Source: Parabacteroides sp. AD58 (GTDB lineage: Bacteria > Bacteroidota > Bacteroidia > Bacteroidales > Tannerellaceae). From it: a DNA stretch of 64,000 nt. Location: the NCBI RefSeq assembly GCF_023744375.2, contig NZ_CP146284.1, forward strand, positions 1,860,001 to 1,924,000, given 5' to 3'. Shown piece by piece: positions 18,612-27,093 of the stretch. The notes under the pieces are model-generated. The model did no database searches and was not told the DNA's origin. It worked only from the letters and a program-made list of their open reading frames with translations. The translations under genes and the position numbers were made by a program. Positions within the stretch are counted from its first letter, which is position 1; every line of letters begins with the position of its first letter.

Positions 18612-20018
18612 TTAGAAATGACTGCTTCCATCGAAACAATGCGTACATACCTTGCATTTAGGTAATCCGATCGCTTCAATCAGCGTCTCCAACGTATTGA
18701 ATTTCAAAGAAGTCAGACCAAAACGCTCAGCAATGATAGAAACCATTTTCTTATATTCCGGAGAATCGGTTGTTGCATACTTGTCCAGATTCTTGTTTTC
18801 GTCGCCTTCCAGTTCTTTAATAATACGACGTGTGATCAATTCCAGATCACTCTTGGATGAAGTAAATCCGATGAAAGGACAACCATAAATCAACGGCGGG
18901 CAAGCGATACGCATGTGCACTTCTTTTGCTCCATAATCATACAGGATCTTTACGTTATCACGCAACTGGGTTCCACGGACAATAGAATCATCGCAGAACA
19001 GAATCCGCTTGCCTTCCAACATCGAACGGTTCGGAATCAGCTTCATCTTAGCTACCAGCGAACGCATCTCCTGGTTTGACGGCGTAAAACTGCGCGGCCA
19101 GGTCGGGGTATATTTGGCTATGGCACGATGATAAGGCACTCCTTTTCCTTCTGCATATCCTAACGCCATACCTACTCCTGAATCAGGAATACCGCAGGCA
19201 CAATCTACTTCCGAATGATCTTTCTGGCCCATCTTGTATCCACAGGCAAAGCGGACTTCCTCCACATTTTTCCCTTCGTAGCTGGAAACCGGGAAACCGT
19301 AGTAAACCCACAGGAAAGAACAAATCTGCATACCTTCGTTCGGTTTCCGCATCTGTTCCAATCCGTCGGCCCGCAGGCGGATGATCTCTCCCGGTCCGAC
19401 AAATTTATCTATTTCATATCCTAAGTTCGGCAGACTGCTTGACTCACTGGTAGCTGCATAGGCGCCGTCTTTCTTTCCGATAATAATCGGCGTACGCCCC
19501 CATTTATCACGGGCGGCAATAATACCGTCTTCCGTCAGCAACAGCATCGAACAAGAACCCTTGATCCGGTTATAAACATTTTCAATACCTTCTACGAAAT
19601 TCTTGCCTTGTGTAATCAAAAGAGCAACCAGTTCTGTCTGATTGGTCTTACCCGAGCTTAATTCTGAAAAATGCATATTGAGATCGAGCAATTCTTTTTC
19701 CAGCTCGTCAATATTATTGATCTTAGCAACCGTAACAATCGCGAATTTACCCAAATGAGAATTGATAACGATTGGTTGGGCATCTGTATCACTGATGATA
19801 CCAATACCTGCATTTCCTACGAATTTAGGCAGAGCTGCCTCAAACTTGGTGCGAAAATAAGAATTTTCCAGATTATGAATCGAACGTGTAAACCCATTTT
19901 CCTTATCGTATGTAGCCATACCGCCTCGACGGGTTCCTAAATGTGAATTGTAGTCCGTACCATAGAACAAATCAGTAGCACAGGCCGACTTAGAGATAGT
20001 ACCGAAAAAACCACCCAT
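18612..20018 (-). CDS. Amidophosphoribosyltransferase (PurF) homologue lacking the glutaminase Cys
   Basis: 468 residues. The C-terminal phosphoribosyltransferase half is intact, with the PRPP loop RILFCDDSIVRGTQL (residues 338-352). Cys233, Cys380, Cys458 and Cys461 match the spacing of the iron-sulfur ligands of Bacillus-type PurF. The N-terminal Ntn domain begins MGGFFG where active enzymes have MCGI/MCGV, and the HRGQ motif reads TRRGG. It therefore should not release ammonia from glutamine. It may use free ammonia, serve another PRPP reaction, or regulate. Transcribed alone; a -7 element TATTTTTG lies at 20065-20058. Confidence 0.85.
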   Translation of the reverse strand: MGGFFGTISKSACATDLFYGTDYNSHLGTRRGGMATYDKENGFTRSIHNLENSYFRTKFEAALPKFVGNAGIGIISDTDAQPIVINSHLGKFAIVTVAKINNIDELEKELLDLNMHFSELSSGKTNQTELVALLITQGKNFVEGIENVYNRIKGSCSMLLLTEDGIIAARDKWGRTPIIIGKKDGAYAATSESSSLPNLGYEIDKFVGPGEIIRLRADGLEQMRKPNEGMQICSFLWVYYGFPVSSYEGKNVEEVRFACGYKMGQKDHSEVDCACGIPDSGVGMALGYAEGKGVPYHRAIAKYTPTWPRSFTPSNQEMRSLVAKMKLIPNRSMLEGKRILFCDDSIVRGTQLRDNVKILYDYGAKEVHMRIACPPLIYGCPFIGFTSSKSDLELITRRIIKELEGDENKNLDKYATTDSPEYKKMVSIIAERFGLTSLKFNTLETLIEAIGLPKCKVCTHCFDGSSHF

Positions 20019-20401
20019 TGTGTTTATTCTTATTATTAAGTTTTAGAAATATGGATGCAAAAATACAAAATATCAGTCAGCTGTAAAAAGGCCGTAATCA
20101 AAAAACATCTTAACCGCCTCATCTTCCGGATTTCATTGTGTCTGTGAAAAACAAAAATAGGAGAAGAAATGATTCCATTAGCCGTACTCTTTATCTAATA
20201 ATGAAAGAAAAAACTGACAAATTGACGACATATTACTTTTTATCAAAAGTAGTTGATCCGCATATCCGATTTTTACTATAAATTTGCCAGAAAACAAAGC
20301 TGAACAGCTTCGAATAAAATCTTGTCACGAAGATGTAACCTGATAGTCATCGCCCGTTGATAAAAAATCATTTACTTTACATCCTAAAAACAGATAAACA
20401 A
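20019..20401. other. Divergent intergenic region between PurF-like and phosphatase genes
   Basis: 383 bp without a convincing gene. It holds the minus-strand -7 element CAAAAATA (20058-20065) for the PurF-like gene and a plus-strand -7 element TAAATTTG (20279-20286) for the phosphatase. A 9-codon ORF after AGGAG at 20169 is too short to call. Confidence 0.5.
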
Positions 20402-22366
20402 ATGCAACTAAAAAACATGTACAAAAGATGGAGCCTGCTGGCTCTTATTGCAGTCAGTTCTGCCGGATCGCTATTTGCGCAATCCCGCATCTATATTCAT
20501 TCACACAATGATTACTGCCAGCGTGTTCCTTTTTACCAGGCTTATTCACAACAGGTATATTCCATTGAAGCCGATATTTATACAAATGCCGACGAGACGG
20601 GGCTGCTGGTTGCTCACGATCGGGACGAGCTGCCGACTGCTTTAACCATCGACGAGCTTTACATCAACCCGATTGTAACCCAGTTCAAACGTAATCAGGG
20701 AAAACCCTGGGCCGATAACGATCATACGCTGCAACTGATGATTGACCTGAAGACGGAAGAACATCCTACATTGGATCTATTGGTAAAGAAACTCCAACAA
20801 TATCCCGAAGTATTTGACCCGTCGGTCAATCCGAAAGCCGTAAAAGTGCTGATCACAGGTAATACACCGAAACCGGAAGATTTCAAGAACTATCCGGATT
20901 TTATCTTTTTCGACGGAAGACCTCAATATGACTACACGCCGGAACAATTGGAACGAATCGGACTAGTCAGTGATTCGTTCGACAAATATTCACACTGGAA
21001 CGGAAAAGGTGCCATCATTGCTCCAGAAAAAGATAAAATCAACCAAGTCATCCATAAAGTACACAACTGGGGAAAACCGGTCCGCTTTTGGGGAACACCC
21101 GACGGGGTAACGGCTTGGAATACATTTCATGACATGGGAATCGATATTATCAATACCGACAAACCAGAACTGTGCTCAGACTTCTTCAAGGACTTCGACC
21201 GTAAGAATATGCAACTGGCAGAAAAAACAGTTGTCCAAGTTTCGGAAGAAAAGGCCAGTGCAACCCGTTTGGACAAGGCAACCCGTTCTTTTGAGGGGTT
21301 TGACCAATCTTCCAGTTACTTGAATCAGCCGGTTGAAATCTATCAGCCAACTTTCCAATCGGATAATGCCGATCGAACTCCCAAGAATATTATCCTTATG
21401 ATAGGTGATGGCATGGGACTGGCACAAATCTGCGCCGCCCAGACAGTCAACCAGGCATTGACTATGTTGCAACTGAAACACATCGGCCTGCTTAAGACCC
21501 AAGCAAAAGATCAATATACAACCGACTCAGCCGGAGCCGGCAGCTCCATAGCGACCGGACAGCCGACTTGTAACCGTTATATCAGTGCCAATGAAGACGG
21601 AAGCATCAATCCTTCCCTAACTGAGATTTTGGCACCACGACAGTATGCCTGCGGTATCGTAACCTTGGGCAATATAGCTGACGCAACCCCAGCGGCCTTT
21701 TACGGACATACAACAGAAAGAGACCAAACCGACGAAATTACCCGTTGGCTATTGAAAGGGAATTTATCCTTGCTCAACGGTTCCGGAATGTCGACCCTTA
21801 CAGACAGGAAAGACGGCATCAACCTCAAAGAAGAATTAGCCAAACAATATGTCATCTCTACCTCGGTCGATGAAATGAATACTAATGGAGACAAGGAAAT
21901 CTGTGTGGACGAACGGATGGGCAAAGCTACCACTGAAAAAAGTTTGCCTCTTCTGGCAGAAGCTACCCAGAAAGCGATACAGAAATTGAAGAACGCCGGC
22001 AGCAAAGGTTTCTTTCTGATGATTGAAGGAGCGAAAGTAGATTATGCCGGCCATGCCAACTTCTTGCCCGGCTCCGTTCTGGAAACGCTTAGTTTTGATC
22101 AGGCCGTAGCCGAAGCCCTCAGATTTGCCGACCAGAATGGAGAAACATTGGTAATCGTAACTGCCGATCATGAAACCGGAGGCTTGACACTGGTTGACGG
22201 AAACGTAGATAAAAAGAAAATCACAGCCCGTTACATGACCGACGATCACACACCTATCATGGTGCCAGTCTTTGCTTACGGTCCGGGCTCATCCAAGTTC
22301 TGTGGAGCTTATCAGAATACAGAAATATTCCACAAAATCCTGGAAATTCTACAAATCAAACCTTGA
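20402..22366 (+). CDS. PI-PLC/GDPD-like phosphodiesterase fused to alkaline phosphatase
   Basis: 654 residues from ATG 20402; an upstream TTG at 20357 is less likely because the signal peptide (WSLLALIAVSSAGSLFAQ) starts just after the ATG. The N-terminal domain (about 30-265) is a PLC-like TIM barrel with HSHNDYCQRVPF and YSIEADIY. The C-terminal domain (about 320-654) is alkaline phosphatase: MIGDGMG, TDSAGAGSS (phosphorylated Ser), IEGAKVDYAGHAN, TADHETGG. It is exported, probably to the periplasm. The fusion could free a phosphomonoester by the first domain and dephosphorylate it by the second. Confidence 0.88.
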   Translation: MQLKNMYKRWSLLALIAVSSAGSLFAQSRIYIHSHNDYCQRVPFYQAYSQQVYSIEADIYTNADETGLLVAHDRDELPTALTIDELYINPIVTQFKRNQGKPWADNDHTLQLMIDLKTEEHPTLDLLVKKLQQYPEVFDPSVNPKAVKVLITGNTPKPEDFKNYPDFIFFDGRPQYDYTPEQLERIGLVSDSFDKYSHWNGKGAIIAPEKDKINQVIHKVHNWGKPVRFWGTPDGVTAWNTFHDMGIDIINTDKPELCSDFFKDFDRKNMQLAEKTVVQVSEEKASATRLDKATRSFEGFDQSSSYLNQPVEIYQPTFQSDNADRTPKNIILMIGDGMGLAQICAAQTVNQALTMLQLKHIGLLKTQAKDQYTTDSAGAGSSIATGQPTCNRYISANEDGSINPSLTEILAPRQYACGIVTLGNIADATPAAFYGHTTERDQTDEITRWLLKGNLSLLNGSGMSTLTDRKDGINLKEELAKQYVISTSVDEMNTNGDKEICVDERMGKATTEKSLPLLAEATQKAIQKLKNAGSKGFFLMIEGAKVDYAGHANFLPGSVLETLSFDQAVAEALRFADQNGETLVIVTADHETGGLTLVDGNVDKKKITARYMTDDHTPIMVPVFAYGPGSSKFCGAYQNTEIFHKILEILQIKP

Positions 22367-22467
22367 AAAAGGGACTTCAAAGAAATAGGATACATATTTT
22401 AACATAGATATAATATCAGATATGTCAAGCACTTATCACTAAAATAAAACGAAATGAGGAAAAATGC

Positions 22468-22498
22468 CTTGCAGATTCAGAAATTATATCTACTTTTG
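22468..22498 (+). promoter_or_regulatory. Bacteroidetes promoter of SRP RNA-tRNA-Thr unit
   Basis: CTTG at 22468-22471, 19-base spacer, TACTTTTG at 22491-22498. It fits TTTG-N19/21-TAnnTTTG, and the predicted start falls at or next to the 5' base of the SRP RNA. Confidence 0.8.
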
Positions 22499-22503
22499 CA
22501 CTC

Positions 22504-22599
22504 GGGTAAGTCCTACACGGCAAGCTCCCTCGGAATCCCCCAGGACTTGACCGTAGCAAGGGTACTTGGTTGTAGCGGCGCGATGTAGCAAGCTTACCC
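22504..22599 (+). ncRNA. ffs: Small bacterial SRP (4.5S) RNA
   Basis: About 96 bases. The 5' end GGGTAAG (22504-22510) pairs with CTTACCC (22593-22599). The apical SRP domain is recognisable as CCCCCAGG...AGCAAGGG, the symmetric-loop sequences that bind the Ffh M domain. The apical loop reads ACTTGACCGT, not a GGAA tetraloop. The RNA forms the signal recognition particle with Ffh for co-translational membrane targeting. A good promoter lies directly upstream and tRNA-Thr 4 bases downstream. Confidence 0.85.
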
Positions 22600-22603
22600 A
22601 TCT

Positions 22604-22677
22604 GCCTCTTTAGCTCAGTTGGCCAGAGCACGTGATTTGTAATCTCGGGGTCGTTGGTTCGAATCCGACAAGAGGCT
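22604..22677 (+). tRNA. tRNA-Thr (anticodon TGT)
   Basis: 74-base cloverleaf: acceptor GCCTCTT/AAGAGGC, anticodon loop TTTGTAA, T-loop GGTTCGAATCC. CCA is not encoded. It appears co-transcribed with the SRP RNA. An identical copy is on the minus strand at 41498-41571. Confidence 0.95.
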
Positions 22678-22682
22678 CAAAG

Positions 22683-22719
22683 AAAAGCGGGAAAAGAATA
22701 ATACTTTTCTCGCTTTTTT
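22683..22719 (+). terminator. Intrinsic terminator after tRNA-Thr
   Basis: Stem AAAAGCGGGAAAAG/CTTTTCTCGCTTTT (one G-U pair) running into a T-run. It closes the SRP RNA-tRNA-Thr transcript. Confidence 0.8.
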
Positions 22720-22754
22720 GTCATTATATAAATTACCTCATAAATATAAGGTCC

Positions 22755-23375
22755 ATGAAAGTTATATTAGTTAACGGAAGCCCACATCACAAAGGATGTA
22801 CTTTCACCGCTCTACAAGAAATAGAAAAGGAATTACAAGCACAAGGTATTGAAACGGAAATATTCTGGATTGGTATTCGCCCGCTTTCTAGCTGTATGGG
22901 CTGTAATTATTGCTTGGAAACAGGTCGCTGCTGCATGGAAGATTCAGTAAATCTGTTTTTAGAAAAAGTTACCCAGGCTGATGGATTCATCTTTGGATCA
23001 CCCGTTCATTTTGCCTCTGCTACAGGAGCACTGACTTCATTTATGGACCGTGCCTTCTACGGACGTGCCAAATTATTCGCTAACAAACCAGCGGCCGCTA
23101 TCGCCAGTTGCCGAAGAGGCGGTTCTTCTACCACTTTCGACCAACTGAATAAATACTTTACCATCAGTAATATGCCTGTCGTGTCTTCCAATTACTGGAA
23201 TACGGTACATGGAAATACTCCAGAAGAGGTAGCTCAAGACATCGAAGGTTTACAAACCATGCGTATTCTTGGCAGAAACATGGCATGGCTGCTCAAATGC
23301 ATTGAAGCCGGGAAGCAGGCAGGCATCAATCCGCCGGCCTTTGAAGCTCGTACCAATACAAACTTCATCCGCTAA
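22755..23375 (+). CDS. NADPH-dependent FMN reductase-like iron-sulfur flavoprotein
   Basis: 206 residues from ATG 22755; the frame runs back into the tRNA but that part is not coding. The flavodoxin-like N-terminus VILVNGSPHHKGCTFTALQ binds FMN, and CMGCNYCLETGRC (C-x2-C-x2-C-x5-C) matches the compact cluster motif of archaeal-type iron-sulfur flavoproteins. GSPVHFASATGALTSFMDR is the usual second FMN contact. Likely a cytoplasmic electron-transfer or reductase protein; the partner is unknown. Confidence 0.85.
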   Translation: MKVILVNGSPHHKGCTFTALQEIEKELQAQGIETEIFWIGIRPLSSCMGCNYCLETGRCCMEDSVNLFLEKVTQADGFIFGSPVHFASATGALTSFMDRAFYGRAKLFANKPAAAIASCRRGGSSTTFDQLNKYFTISNMPVVSSNYWNTVHGNTPEEVAQDIEGLQTMRILGRNMAWLLKCIEAGKQAGINPPAFEARTNTNFIR

Positions 23376-23486
23376 ATCGGCCTTAATTGTATAGAAATTA
23401 AGCTAATGGACTAAAATAAATCAGGAAATAAAGCCGAGTATCAAAAAAGAATACATAAATTTGTAGGAAACCAAAAAACTATAGCA

Positions 23487-24386
23487 ATGGATAAATATGT
23501 ACGTTTCGACTGGGCGATGAAGAGAATGCTCCGGGATAAAGCCAATTTTGCTGTCCTGGAAGGTTTACTTACGGTGTTATTGGAAGAACCTATTCACATC
23601 CTGGAAATCTTAGAGAGTGAAGGAAATCAACAATCGGAAGATGACAAATTCAATCGCGTAGACATCAAAGCCAAAGACAGCAAAGATGAAATTATTATTG
23701 TAGAAATCCAGAATACAAGAGAATTGTATTATCTGGAAAGAATTCTTTACGGCGTAGCAAAAGCGATTACCGAACATATAACGCTCGGACAATCATACCA
23801 AGCCGTTAAGAAAATCTACTCCATCAGTATCCTGTATTTTGATATCGGAAAAGGAAGTGACTATTTATATCACGGACAAAACCATTTTATAGGAGTACAC
23901 ACCAAAGACGAACTGGTTATTTCGACCAAACAGGAAAATGCGATTATTCATAAATTACCGGCTAAAATATTTCCTGAATATTACCTGATTCGTGTCAACG
24001 AATTCAATCAGGTGGCTAAAACCCCATTGGAAGAATGGATCAGTTACTTAAAAAACGGAGTCATTCGTCCTGACACAACAACTCCTGGTTTGGTGGAAGC
24101 GAAAGAAAAGCTTCAATACTATAATATGAGTTCCGAAGAACGACATGCCTATGATGAGCATATCAATGCAATCATGATACAAAACGATGTCTTAAATTCG
24201 GCCAAACTGGAAGGTAAAATAGAAGGTCGAGCAGAAGGAAAAATTGAGGGACGAATAGAAGGTATGGCTGAAGGGAAAGCTGAAGAAAAACGGGAAATAG
24301 CGAAAAAGCTAAAAGCAATAGGAATCCCCATAGAGCAAATCAAACAAGCTACCGGTTTAAGCAGTGAAGATATTGAACAATTATAA
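23487..24386 (+). CDS. Rpn family PD-(D/E)XK nuclease-like protein
   Basis: 299 residues. The N-terminus YVRFDWAMKRMLRDKANFAVLEGLL and the core NRVDIKAKDSKDEIIIVEIQNTREL (D...ExQ of the PD-(D/E)XK fold) place it in the PDDEXK_2/Rpn group, related to transposase-like recombination-promoting nucleases. The C-terminus carries a run of EG(K/R)(I/A) repeats (about 245-275) typical of the family. These are often copied within Bacteroides genomes, but no inverted repeats or second gene are visible. A -7 element TAAATTTG is at 23456-23463. Confidence 0.88.
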   Translation: MDKYVRFDWAMKRMLRDKANFAVLEGLLTVLLEEPIHILEILESEGNQQSEDDKFNRVDIKAKDSKDEIIIVEIQNTRELYYLERILYGVAKAITEHITLGQSYQAVKKIYSISILYFDIGKGSDYLYHGQNHFIGVHTKDELVISTKQENAIIHKLPAKIFPEYYLIRVNEFNQVAKTPLEEWISYLKNGVIRPDTTTPGLVEAKEKLQYYNMSSEERHAYDEHINAIMIQNDVLNSAKLEGKIEGRAEGKIEGRIEGMAEGKAEEKREIAKKLKAIGIPIEQIKQATGLSSEDIEQL

Positions 24387-24391
24387 ATAAA

Positions 24392-24436
24392 AAGATAACG
24401 CATCCTTTAAGATTTTTCTTAAGAATGCGTTATCTT
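24392..24436. terminator. Bidirectional terminator
   Basis: 12-bp perfect stem AAGATAACGCAT/ATGCGTTATCTT with further inner pairing (TTTAAG/CTTAAG), between the convergent Rpn and carbamoyltransferase genes. Confidence 0.8.
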
Positions 24437-24446
24437 CATTTTGCCA

Positions 24447-25403
24447 TTATTTTAAACCTTCCAAAATTTTCTTCAAGACGGTTTGTGCTGAAATTTCCCG
24501 ATTGGCAGCTTCAGGGATAACTATACTCTGAGGACTTTCGATAACATCATCTGTTACAATCATATTCCTACGGACTGGTAGGCAGTGCATAAAATAGGCA
24601 TTGTTCGTCAAAGCCATTTTCTCTGTATCAACCGTCCAGCTGCGGTCCATATTTATCACCTTACCGTAATTCGGATCCTGATAAGCAGCCCAATTCTTTG
24701 CATAAACAAAATCAGCCCCTTCCAAAGCCTTCTTCTGATCATATTCAACTTTGGCATGACCTACAAATTTCGGATCTAATTCATAACCTTCCGGATGAGT
24801 AATGACAAATTCATAATCAGTCGCATTCATCCATTCCGCAAAGCTGTTAGGAACAGCCTGAGGCAAAGCTTTCGGATGCGGAGCCCAAGTCATAACAACT
24901 TTTGGACGAGCCGTTTTCTTGTATTCTTCGATTGTTATCAAATCGGCAAAGCTCTGCAACGGATGGCGTGTAGCAGCCTCCATACTAAATACTGGACGTC
25001 CGGAATACTGAATAAACTGATTCAATATCTTTTCATTATAATCATCTGCTTTATTCTCGAAACGAGCAAACGAACGAACACCAATGACGTCACAATAACA
25101 GCCCATCACTGGAATTGCCTCCAAGAGATGCTCTGATTTATCTCCATCCATAATGACGCCACGTTCTGTTTCCAATTTCCACGCACCTTGATTTACATCC
25201 AGTACAATCGTGTTCATACCCAAATTCATAGCAGCCTTCTGGGTACTCAGACGAGTACGTAAACTCGAGTTGAAGAAAACCATCAATAGAGTTTTATTCT
25301 TTCCTAACTCAGAAAACTGGAAACGATCCTTTTTAATCTCAAACGCTTCTTTAAGGGCTTGTTGTAAATCCCCTAAATCTTGTACACAAGTGAAATTTCT
25401 CAT
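24447..25403 (-). CDS. argF': N-succinylornithine carbamoyltransferase
   Basis: 318 residues, close to the Bacteroides fragilis enzyme as I remember it. The carbamoyl-phosphate motif reads FFNSSLRTRLSTQKA (43-57), and HCLPVRRN is near the C-terminus. The specificity loop is MDGDKSEHLLEAIP with Ser90 where B. fragilis has Pro90 and acetyl-type enzymes have Glu. It makes N-succinylcitrulline in arginine synthesis. Last gene of a minus-strand operon after the acyl-CoA synthetase (17 bp gap). Confidence 0.9.
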   Translation of the reverse strand: MRNFTCVQDLGDLQQALKEAFEIKKDRFQFSELGKNKTLLMVFFNSSLRTRLSTQKAAMNLGMNTIVLDVNQGAWKLETERGVIMDGDKSEHLLEAIPVMGCYCDVIGVRSFARFENKADDYNEKILNQFIQYSGRPVFSMEAATRHPLQSFADLITIEEYKKTARPKVVMTWAPHPKALPQAVPNSFAEWMNATDYEFVITHPEGYELDPKFVGHAKVEYDQKKALEGADFVYAKNWAAYQDPNYGKVINMDRSWTVDTEKMALTNNAYFMHCLPVRRNMIVTDDVIESPQSIVIPEAANREISAQTVLKKILEGLK

Positions 25404-25420
25404 TTTAACTGATTCTGTTT

Positions 25421-27082
25421 TTATTTTACCTGATGATCTTTATCCCGAATCTCTACACGACGAATTTTTCCACTAATAGTTTTAGGCAATTCGTCTACAA
25501 ACTCAACCACACGTGGATATTTATAAGGAGCAGTCACCCGTTTTACATGGTCCTGCAATTCTTTAACTAAAGCATCACCGGCCTTATCCTTATATTCTTT
25601 TGATAAAACAATTGTAGCCTTTACTACTTGCCCTCGGATTTCGTCTGGAACACCTGTTATGGCACATTCTACGACAGCCGGATGCGTCATCAAAGCACTT
25701 TCTACTTCAAACGGGCCAATTCTGTATCCAGAACTTTTGATCACATCGTCAGCACGACCAACAAACCAGTAGTATCCATCCTGATCTCTCCATGCCACGT
25801 CGCCAGTATAATACAATCCGTCATGCCAAGCTTCTCGTGTACGTTCCGCATCCCGATAATATTCTTTAAATAAACCCAATGGTTTACCATTCTGCGTACG
25901 GACCACTATCTGTCCCTGTTCGCCATCTTCTGCAGATGTACCATCCGGACGAACCAAGTCTATTTCATATTGCGGGTTAGGCATTCCCATAGAACCAGGT
26001 TTTGGTTCCATCCACGGGAAAGTGGCAATCGTTAGTGTCGTTTCGGTTTGTCCAAATCCTTCCATCAACTTAATACCTGTCAATTTATAGAAAGTCTCAT
26101 AGACAGCCGGATTCAAAGCCTCACCAGCAATAGTACAATATTGTAATGAAGATAAATCATATTTCGTTAAATCTTCACGAATCAAAAAGCGGAAAATAGT
26201 TGGAGGAGCACAAAGAGATGTTATCTTATAATCCTGGATCATGCGAAGCATATCAGCAGGTGTAAACTTTTCGTGATCATAAACAAAGACCGTTGCTCCA
26301 GCAATCCACTGTCCATATAATTTACCCCAAACAGCCTTACCCCAGCCTGTATCAGCAATTGTCAAATGCAAGCTGTCACGATGTAAATTGTGCCAATAAC
26401 AACCTGTTGTAATATGTCCCAGCGGGTAAGTAAAATCATGTGCTACCATTTTAGGATTACCTGTGGTGCCTGAAGTAAAATACAACAAAGAAATATCATC
26501 ATTGCTGTTTGCATGCACAGGACGAACAAAAGCAGGCACCTGTTCCCACTCTTTATGAAAATCATGAAATCCTGGAGGGACAAACGGACCCACAGAAACC
26601 ACCTGCTCAATGGTAGGTGATTCCGGCAAAGCATCTTGAATATGTTTGGTAATAACTTCTTCCCCAGCACACACCACCATTTTTATATCAGCAGCATTCG
26701 CTCTATAGATGATATCTTTCTTTGTCAGCAAATGTGTAGCTGGAATAACCACAGCACCTAATTTATGCAAAGCTATGATAGAAAACCAAAACTCATAACG
26801 GCGTTTCAAGATCAGCATAACCATATCACCTCGCCCAATTCCTAATGACTGAAAATAGGCAGCAGTCTGATCAGTATATTTTTTCATTTCGGCAAATGTA
26901 AAGTCAACATGTTCCCCTTTATCATTTGTCCAACATAAAGCTTTTTTCTCAGGTTCCTCTTCGGCCCAAGCATCTACTACATCATAGCCGAAATTAAAGT
27001 TTTCGGGTACTTTTACCTTAAAATTCTTTTTAAAGTCTTCTTGTGAAACAAAAGAAGTCTGACCGACAAATCTTTCTAACAT
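25421..27082 (-). CDS. AMP-forming acyl-CoA synthetase
   Basis: 553 residues of the ANL superfamily: P-loop-like YFTSGTTGNPKMVAHD, adenylate motif EGFGQTETT, YYTGDVAWRDQDGYYWFVGR hinge region, and the catalytic lysine in ISGKIRRVEIR near the C-terminus. It activates a carboxylate to acyl-AMP and then acyl-CoA; the length and motifs fit the acetyl/medium-chain ACS branch. It is 11 bp downstream of the XRE-cupin regulator, which probably controls it. The exact substrate is not readable. Confidence 0.88.
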   Translation of the reverse strand: MLERFVGQTSFVSQEDFKKNFKVKVPENFNFGYDVVDAWAEEEPEKKALCWTNDKGEHVDFTFAEMKKYTDQTAAYFQSLGIGRGDMVMLILKRRYEFWFSIIALHKLGAVVIPATHLLTKKDIIYRANAADIKMVVCAGEEVITKHIQDALPESPTIEQVVSVGPFVPPGFHDFHKEWEQVPAFVRPVHANSNDDISLLYFTSGTTGNPKMVAHDFTYPLGHITTGCYWHNLHRDSLHLTIADTGWGKAVWGKLYGQWIAGATVFVYDHEKFTPADMLRMIQDYKITSLCAPPTIFRFLIREDLTKYDLSSLQYCTIAGEALNPAVYETFYKLTGIKLMEGFGQTETTLTIATFPWMEPKPGSMGMPNPQYEIDLVRPDGTSAEDGEQGQIVVRTQNGKPLGLFKEYYRDAERTREAWHDGLYYTGDVAWRDQDGYYWFVGRADDVIKSSGYRIGPFEVESALMTHPAVVECAITGVPDEIRGQVVKATIVLSKEYKDKAGDALVKELQDHVKRVTAPYKYPRVVEFVDELPKTISGKIRRVEIRDKDHQVK

Positions 27083-27093
27083 AATCTTTTACA

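Noticed and set aside
22632..22754. N-terminal extension of the flavoprotein gene
   Set aside because: It begins inside tRNA-Thr and encodes no flavodoxin residues; ATG 22755 gives the standard start.
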